Shown here: piece after piece, positions 6,622-10,882 of the stretch | How positions within the stretch are numbered: the first letter of the stretch is position 1 | Layout: each line of letters starts with the position of its first letter | DNA from: Dehalococcoides mccartyi | GTDB taxonomy: Bacteria > Chloroflexota > Dehalococcoidia > UBA2979 | Length of the DNA stretch: 10,882 bases | Reading direction: 5' to 3' | Assembly: GCA_945888895.1 (NCBI GenBank) | Contig: CAMDAY010000055.1 | Location: 1-10,882 of the forward strand | The notes under the pieces: model-generated | What the model was told of the DNA's origin: nothing | Seen by the model: the letters and a program-made list of their open reading frames with translations, nothing else | Databases searched by the model: none | Program-made: the position numbers and the translations under genes

Positions 6622-7470
6622 CTACCGCTCGCCCCGCGATGCCTCGCGGCGGATCGCGTTGACGACCGACAGCGCGTCGGCCATCGGCTGCACATCGTGG
6701 ACACGGACGACATGGACGCCCGCGGCGGCAGCCAGCACGTTGAAGGCGATGGTCGCTTCGAGGAGCCCCGGCGCGTCCTGCGTGTCGCCCTTGCCCATGA
6801 GCTCGGCGAGGAAGCCCTTCCGTGATGCGGAGATGAGCACGGGGTAGCCCTCGGCGATCAGGGCGGGGAGGCCCGCGAGCAGCGCGGCGTTGTCGGCCGC
6901 GGACTTGCCGAAGGCGAAGCCGGGGTCTAGCCACGGCGTGACGCCCGCGGCGCGCAGCGCGGCGGCCCGTTCGAGGAGGAAGTCGCGCACCTCGAGGTTG
7001 ACGTCCTCGTAGTCCTGGCTGACCTCGCGGTGGTGCTTCGGGCGGCCGCGCATGTGCATGACGCAGCCCGGCAGGCCGTACTCGCTCGCCACGTCGAGCA
7101 TCGCGGGGTCGCTGAAGCCGGTGACGTCGTTCAGCAGGTGGACGCCGGCCTCGGCAGCGGCGCGGGCGACCGAGGGTGTCCACGTGTCGACCGAGGTGAG
7201 CAGGCCCTCGGCGACGGCGGCCTCGATCACGGGGACGACGCGCGCGGCCTCCTCGTCGGGCGTGAGGTCACGGCCGTTCGATCGCGTCGAGTGCGCGCCA
7301 ATGTCGATGATCTCGGCGCCCTGTCGCGCCAGCTCGACGGCGCGGTCGCGGGCGGCCTGCACAGAGACGCGTGAGAAGGCGACGGGAGAGTCGTCCGAGA
7401 CGTTGAGGATGCCCATGATCGCGGTGCGGTCGGTGACATCGATCACGCGGTCGCGGAGGTGGAGGAGCAC
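6622..7470 (-). CDS. folP: Dihydropteroate synthase (divergent FolP-like)
   Basis: A TIM-barrel enzyme that, in folate synthesis, joins p-aminobenzoate to the pterin pyrophosphate in the cytoplasm. With the start at GTG 7470 the product has 282 residues, a usual length. AGGGA six bases upstream supports this start; a GTG at 7533 would add 21 residues of repeat-derived, Pro/Gln-rich sequence. Family blocks in order: IMGILNVSDDS, GAEIIDIGAHSTR, LLNDVTGFSDP, CVMHMRGRPK, WLDPGFAFGKS, SASRKGFLAEL and the terminal VVRVHDV. The pterin-site Asp, Asn and Lys-type residues look kept. Two loops differ from the usual form: NVSDDSPVAF replaces NVTPDSFSDGG, and GAHSTRSNG replaces GGESTRPGA. These loops shape the p-aminobenzoate/sulfonamide site, so altered substrate or drug binding is possible. 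No other folate gene is adjacent. It is monocistronic, convergent with ligD and divergent from the next operon. Confidence 0.88.
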   Translation of the reverse strand: MLLHLRDRVIDVTDRTAIMGILNVSDDSPVAFSRVSVQAARDRAVELARQGAEIIDIGAHSTRSNGRDLTPDEEAARVVPVIEAAVAEGLLTSVDTWTPSVARAAAEAGVHLLNDVTGFSDPAMLDVASEYGLPGCVMHMRGRPKHHREVSQDYEDVNLEVRDFLLERAAALRAAGVTPWLDPGFAFGKSAADNAALLAGLPALIAEGYPVLISASRKGFLAELMGKGDTQDAPGLLEATIAFNVLAAAAGVHVVRVHDVQPMADALSVVNAIRREASRGER

Positions 7471-7528
7471 GTTCGGTCCCTGCTGCTGCGTGGGATCAGT
7501 GTAGGGGGGAGGGGCGGAGGAAGCGGCC

Positions 7529-7695
7529 CTCACCCCAGCCCTCTCCCGCTCGCAGGACAGGGAGTCGGAAAGCAGAGGCCCCCACCCAGCCCTCTCGCCA
7601 AACGGGGAGAGGGGGGTCAGAGGCGGAGGCCCTCAGCCCCTGCCCTCTCCCGCTCGCAGGACAGGGAGTCGGAGGCGGAGGCCCTCACCCTGCCC
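7529..7695. repeat. Cluster of REP-like repeats in the folP/DegT divergent spacer
   Basis: A 32-bp unit starting GCCCTCTCCCGCTCGCAGGA occurs exactly twice (7538-7569 and 7642-7673, 104 bases apart). Between them is a variant palindromic copy (about 7577-7616, CCCTCTCGCC / GGGGAGAGGG), and a truncated head GGAGGCCCTCACCC follows at 7676-7689. Each unit is preceded by CCCTCA(C/G)CCC. They are related to the inverted repeat downstream of folP, so folP is bracketed by this family. Too few and too irregular for a CRISPR. Confidence 0.8.
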
Positions 7696-7703
7696 GCCGC
7701 AGA

Positions 7704-7733
7704 TTGCCCCCACACGCGCGCTCCCTCTACGCT
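7704..7733 (+). promoter_or_regulatory. Candidate promoter giving a leaderless transcript for the gene at 7740
   Basis: TTGCCC (7704-7709) and TACGCT (7728-7733) are spaced by 18 bases. The -10 box ends six bases before ATG 7740, so transcription would start at or next to the initiation codon. No ribosome site is visible upstream of that ATG, which fits leaderless translation, a common mode in GC-rich bacteria. The box matches are modest. Confidence 0.4.
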
Positions 7734-7739
7734 CGCGCG

Positions 7740-8870
7740 ATGGTGAACGAGGAGCCACTGGCCATCGACGGCGGCAGCGCGCTGCGGGACGAGCCGTGGC
7801 CTGACGCGCCCACCTTCGAGGCGGCGGACGACGCGTCGCCGGTGAGCGTGCTGGAGGCGGAGTTCGCGGCGGTGCTCAGCGTGGCGCCGGCGGGGGTACA
7901 CGCGTACGGGTCGCACACGGGGGCCTACGAGTCCGCGGTGATGGTGGCGGGCGTGACGGGCGGCGAGGTGGTCGTGCCGGCGCTGCTCGGGCGGGGGCTG
8001 GCGGCAGCGGCGCGCAACGTGAAGGCACGCGTGGTGCCGGGCGAGGTCGAGACGGACATCGCGGCGCTCTCCGCTCGAGGATTGCAGCGCGCGCTGTCGG
8101 CGGAGACCTCGGCGGTCGGCGTGGCGCATGCGTTCGGGCACCCGGCGGCGATGACGGAGATCGCGGCGATAGCGCAGCAGGCGGGCGTGCCGCTGATCGA
8201 GGACTGCTCGGACGCCCTCGGCGCGGCGTTTCGCGGGACGCCCGTGGGGACATTCGGGGTCGCCTCGGTGTTCGCGTTCGGCGCGGGGCATGCGGTGACC
8301 GCGGGGTATCCGAGGCTCCAGACGCGCGCAGCGATCCTCGTGGTGCCGGATGCGGCGGCCGACCCGGCGCGCGCCGACCTGGCGCAACGGGCGCGGTTCG
8401 TGACCGGGGCGCGCCTCGACGAGGCGAGCGCGGCGGTGGCGCTCGCGGAGCTGCGGGCGCTCCCCGCGACGCTCGAGGCACGTCGACAGCTGGCGTGGGA
8501 GCTGACGTTCAATCTGCGCGGGATGCGGGCGGTCGTCGGGATGCCGCACGGGCGTTGGGTGCATCATGCGTACGACCGCTACGTGGTGCGCCTGCGCTCG
8601 CTGCTCTGGAAGCGCAGCCTGGAGGACACCGTGGCGGCGATCCGCGCCGAGGGCGTGCCGTGCGAGATTGCTGCGGGGCCGTCGCTGCACCTCGACGCTG
8701 CGGTGCGGGCAGCGCTGCCGGACGACCCACGGCTTTCGGAAGAACACCTCGCGGCGGCGGGGCGACTGCCGTCCGAGTTGATCGCGATCCCGCTGCACGC
8801 CAACCTGACATCGAAGGACATGGACGAGGTCGCGCAGGTGCTGCGCAAAGTCGAACGGTGGAGCCTGTGA
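7740..8870 (+). CDS. DegT/DnrJ/EryC1/StrS-fold protein with His in place of the catalytic Lys
   Basis: A 376-residue protein of the fold-type I PLP family that mostly aminates keto-sugars. Matching blocks: an N-terminal LAIDGGSALRDEPWP, SHTGAYESAVMVAG (usual 'GTaALhlal'), GGEVVVPALLGRGLAAAARNVKA, VAHAFGHPAAMTEIAAIAQQAGVPLIEDCSDALGA with the Asp that pairs with the PLP ring nitrogen, and VGTFGVASVFAFGAGHAVTAG. In the last block the family has SFHPTKNLTTG; the Schiff-base Lys position is His184 (codon 8289-8291). Without this Lys it cannot be an ordinary aminotransferase. ColD-type sugar 3-dehydratases of this same family do use His there, so a His-type PLP enzyme or a pseudoenzyme are the two options. 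ATG 7740 was chosen; TTG 7704 upstream lies in the promoter candidate. Its stop overlaps the next start (GTGA), so they are translationally coupled. Confidence 0.8.
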   Translation: MVNEEPLAIDGGSALRDEPWPDAPTFEAADDASPVSVLEAEFAAVLSVAPAGVHAYGSHTGAYESAVMVAGVTGGEVVVPALLGRGLAAAARNVKARVVPGEVETDIAALSARGLQRALSAETSAVGVAHAFGHPAAMTEIAAIAQQAGVPLIEDCSDALGAAFRGTPVGTFGVASVFAFGAGHAVTAGYPRLQTRAAILVVPDAAADPARADLAQRARFVTGARLDEASAAVALAELRALPATLEARRQLAWELTFNLRGMRAVVGMPHGRWVHHAYDRYVVRLRSLLWKRSLEDTVAAIRAEGVPCEIAAGPSLHLDAAVRAALPDDPRLSEEHLAAAGRLPSELIAIPLHANLTSKDMDEVAQVLRKVERWSL

Positions 8871-9658
8871 CCGAACCGAAGTCTGTGCTCGTGGCGGTCG
8901 ACTTCACGACCGACGAGGTGCGACTCGCGATGTCGTTCTTCGACGGCGAGCCGATGGTGCGCGAGACGTATCCGCTGCCGCCGTCGCCCGCGCTCGCCGA
9001 TGAGAACGCGTGGTCGTGGGAGATCGGCGGACGCATCTCCTCGATGTTCGCGCACGAGGGGGAGAAGCGCTCCGCCGTCGGCATCGCCGTCGCCTGCCCC
9101 GGCGACGTGGACGAGGCGACCGGCAAGATGACGCGCTGCCCCGGCCGGCCGGAGTGGGACGGGCTCGCGGTCGTGGACGCGCTGCGGCGGCACATCGACG
9201 CGCCGATCGTCGCGCTGAACCGCACGCACGCCGCGCTGCGCGGCGAGTCCGAGCACGGCGCCGCCGAGGACGCCCCCGACGCGATCTACGTGTCGCTGCG
9301 CGGCACCCCCGCCGCCGCGGTGAAGACCTCGAGCCGCATCGTGAAGGGCGCGCGCGGCGGCGCGGGCACGCTGCCGGACTTCCCGGTGCTCGACGCGGAC
9401 GAACCCGTGAACGACGAGACCATCGAGGAGGTCGTGGGGCTGCTGTCGGACCTGGCGGCGTTCCTCGACCCGGCGGTGGTGATCCTCGACGCAGCGGAGG
9501 CACACCTCGCGGCGCTCGGGCCGGCGCTGCAACGCGCCATCGATGTCGTCGCGCCGGGGCCGCAGGTGGTGCCGGGGGCGCTGGGCGAGAACGCCGCACT
9601 GGTGGGCGCGCTGGGCGCCGCCTCGATCGTGGCATACGAAGGGGAGCGCAGCGCATGA
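8867..9658 (+). CDS. ROK-like (actin-fold) protein lacking kinase catalytic residues
   Basis: A 263-residue protein resembling ROK-family sugar kinases and regulators. VLVAVDFTTDEVRLAMSFFDG corresponds to the N-terminal phosphate loop; GIAVACPGDVDEATGKM to the ROK 'GiavPGpvd...G'; ALNRTHAALRGE to 'veNDanaaalgE'; and VSLRGTPAAAVKTSSRIVKGARGGAGT to the 'GTGiGgGii...GangnaGE' segment. The catalytic Asp of ND is Arg119, the glycine-rich GTGIGGG is degraded, and the zinc-binding His/Cys set of ROK proteins is absent. There is no DNA-binding helix-turn-helix, so it is not a ROK repressor. It is therefore probably a non-kinase sensor or scaffold. GTG 8867 overlaps the upstream TGA; an alternative in-frame GTG lies at 8858. 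It overlaps the next gene by ATGA. Assignment to ROK rests on motif order by eye and is moderate. Confidence 0.68.
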   Translation: MTEPKSVLVAVDFTTDEVRLAMSFFDGEPMVRETYPLPPSPALADENAWSWEIGGRISSMFAHEGEKRSAVGIAVACPGDVDEATGKMTRCPGRPEWDGLAVVDALRRHIDAPIVALNRTHAALRGESEHGAAEDAPDAIYVSLRGTPAAAVKTSSRIVKGARGGAGTLPDFPVLDADEPVNDETIEEVVGLLSDLAAFLDPAVVILDAAEAHLAALGPALQRAIDVVAPGPQVVPGALGENAALVGALGAASIVAYEGERSA

Positions 9659-10065
9659 CCAGCCCGGAAACGAGAAGCAATCGCGCGCAGCCGGTGCACA
9701 TCCAGTTCCGCCGCGAGGACGTCGGCACGCTGCTGGGCACGATCGGCTGGGTGCTCGGCGCGCTCCAGATCATGCGCGACCGCGGCCACGCCGAGCATGA
9801 CGAGGAGTTCCACGAGGTCTACGAGAAGCTCCAACCGAAGCTCGACCGGATGCTGGAGCAGGTGAACCTCGCGCGGCGCGAGTCCATGACGAAGCCCGAG
9901 TTCGAGGCGCAGATCGAGACCGCCTACACCGAGATCCGCGAGGCCTTCGAGGCCTGGATCCAGCTCACCGCCACCGACACCCTCTCCATGGCCGTCGCGA
10001 CCCGCCTCGAGGGGATCGCGAAGGAGGCGGAGGAGAGTAGGGGCGAGGGTGGGGGAGAAGAGTAA
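9655..10065 (+). CDS. Small helical hypothetical protein, third gene of the operon
   Basis: A 136-residue protein of unknown family. Its ATG overlaps the preceding stop (ATGA), with GGGGAG (9641-9646) eight bases upstream. After about 15 polar residues comes VHIQFRREDVGTLLGTIGWVLGAL (residues 14-37), a mildly hydrophobic segment, but with charges, so probably not a membrane anchor. Residues 40-130 are charged, heptad-like and helical (FHEVYEKLQPKLDRMLEQV, TAYTEIREAFEAWIQL), suggesting a helical bundle or coiled coil. The tail EEAEESRGEGGGEE is acidic. Tight overlap with the ROK-like gene implies a common function or complex. GC-rich codon use matches the upstream genes and contrasts with the gene that follows after three bases. 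Confidence 0.75.
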   Translation: MTSPETRSNRAQPVHIQFRREDVGTLLGTIGWVLGALQIMRDRGHAEHDEEFHEVYEKLQPKLDRMLEQVNLARRESMTKPEFEAQIETAYTEIREAFEAWIQLTATDTLSMAVATRLEGIAKEAEESRGEGGGEE

Positions 10066-10068
10066 CGA

Positions 10069-10803
10069 ATGCCGACTTCTCCAACGGTCACGGTTAGTTC
10101 GACTTTCTTCGACCTCGAACAGATCCGAGCCGATCTCGCCGCCTTTCTCGATGATATCGGGTACCGACCACTACTCTCCGAACTTCCTTCATTTCCGATT
10201 GATCCGAATGCAGACACGATCGAGAACTGCCGTCTGAGAGCATATGAGGCCACGCTCTTTGTTCTCGTGGTCGGCGGCCGCTACGGATCAATCGATCCAC
10301 GCACCGGTATCTCGGTAACGAACATGGAGTATGCGGCAGCCCGAGCGCTGGGCACGCCAACCTATGTGTTCGTACAGCGACGAATTCTCGATGCATTGCC
10401 AGTGTGGGAACAGAACCGGGATGGGGATTTCTCGAAAGTAGTCGACAGCACACGACTGTTCGAGTTCGTCCAAAGCATCCGAGGCAACGAACGTATCTGG
10501 GTGACACCGTTTGATACGGCCGCCGACATTACCCGAGCGCTTCGAATTCAGTTCGCGTATCTGTTCAACGACGCCTTAACGATACACCAACGAGCGAGAA
10601 GGGATTCGTCGCTCGCTCTATCGATACTCACCGGCAGGGCACTCCGTCTAGCTCTCGAGCAATCAGACGGGTGGGAGTACAGACTCTTCTTCCAAACATG
10701 GATCGACGAGATAAGCAGCCGACGTGACGCGATCCTTGCTTACAACGCGCTGCTGAAACTAGGCCCTGCCCAGCACGTTACATTCGAAGCGTATGCAGCC
10801 TAG
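10069..10803 (+). CDS. DUF4062 domain protein, possibly cut by an in-frame TAG
   Basis: A 244-residue product starting at ATG 10069. Residues 6-105 match DUF4062: VTVSSTFFDLEQIRADL at the start, SELPSFP, CRLRAYEATLFVLVVGGRYGSID, and SVTNMEYAAARALGTPTYVFVQ. This domain has a TIR/nucleoside-deoxyribosyltransferase-like fold as far as known, and often heads sensor or defence-type proteins; the exact activity is unknown. Residues 150-244 form a helical second part (ALEQSDGWEYRLFFQTWIDE...). After TAG 10801-10803 the same frame stays open to the window end and reads SQTKFHELRGLIEWFIDP, resembling the continuation of such C-terminal regions, so the stop may be a lesion (TGG or CAG to TAG). Base composition falls sharply here (sampled 60-base lines give 48-60% GC, against 78% in one line of the ROK-like gene), and codon use includes A/T third bases. 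This suggests recent transfer. It follows the operon by only three bases. Confidence 0.82.
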   Translation: MPTSPTVTVSSTFFDLEQIRADLAAFLDDIGYRPLLSELPSFPIDPNADTIENCRLRAYEATLFVLVVGGRYGSIDPRTGISVTNMEYAAARALGTPTYVFVQRRILDALPVWEQNRDGDFSKVVDSTRLFEFVQSIRGNERIWVTPFDTAADITRALRIQFAYLFNDALTIHQRARRDSSLALSILTGRALRLALEQSDGWEYRLFFQTWIDEISSRRDAILAYNALLKLGPAQHVTFEAYAA

Positions 10804-10882
10804 TCACAAACGAAGTTCCATGAACTCCGCGGGCTCATCGAATGGTTCATCGACCCGCGCTCGGCGAATCTCCTGAGTCCAA
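10804..10882 (+). other. Open continuation of the DUF4062 frame to the window edge
   Basis: Twenty-six codons after the TAG remain open in the same frame and encode a sensible mix of residues with an amphipathic helical look (KFHELRGLIEWF). No separate gene start is convincing: the ATG at 10820 in another frame meets a stop within 20 codons. A run this short can be open by chance, so the evidence is suggestive only. Confidence 0.4.

Noticed and set aside
7471..7533. GTG 7533 as the folP start
   Set aside because: It would begin inside the repeat cluster and add a Pro/Gln-rich leader; GTG 7470 has AGGGA at correct distance and begins where the family does.
7538..7673. Two exact 32-bp repeats as a small CRISPR array
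   Set aside because: Only two exact copies, a spacer of 72 bases that itself holds a degenerate copy, and relatives in inverted orientation elsewhere; no cas genes.

Overview
This window is a GC-rich bacterial chromosomal segment (roughly 65-75% GC by eye). It has short intergenic gaps, frequent ATGA/GTGA stop-start overlaps, GTG starts, and dispersed REP-like repeats of the type CCCTCACCC...CCCTCTCCCGC. Gene content fits an aerobic or facultative GC-rich lineage: a xanthine-dehydrogenase-family molybdoenzyme followed by a MoaD-like protein, bacterial Ku, and LigD in PE-LIG-POL order. A Chloroflexota (Dehalococcoidia-like) origin is my best guess, but it is inference and not proven by any marker here.

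Layout: (1) 1-1725, the 3' end of a molybdopterin-binding subunit gene and a MoaD/ThiS-like gene, closed by a strong terminator at about 1765-1795. (2) 1726-2054, a non-coding stretch with the terminator, two perfect GC-rich hairpins and a promoter. (3) 2055-2417, a small unknown gene. (4) 2577-6424, a two-gene NHEJ operon, ku-ligD. (5) 6425-6621, a REP-like inverted repeat between convergent genes. (6) folP-like dihydropteroate synthase on the minus strand. (7) 7471-7739, a divergent spacer holding several copies of the same repeat. (8) 7740-10065, a tightly overlapped three-gene operon: a DegT/DnrJ-fold protein whose catalytic Lys is His, a ROK-like protein without the catalytic Asp, and a small helical protein. 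(9) From 10069, a DUF4062 gene with clearly lower GC, probably acquired horizontally, running to the window end.

The most notable pattern is a set of apparent lesions in otherwise well-conserved genes. Ku has ATA where its ATG belongs. LigD has lost one C inside the adenylation motif KxDGxR. LigD also has TGA where Trp is expected 16 codons before a second stop. The DUF4062 gene has TAG where the frame continues into plausible protein. The three substitutions can all be read as G-to-A on the + strand. They may be assembly or DNA-damage errors, or real decay of the end-joining system; only reads can tell. The second notable item is the DegT-like/ROK-like pair: either two pseudoenzymes translated together, or a His-type (ColD-like) PLP enzyme with a non-kinase partner.
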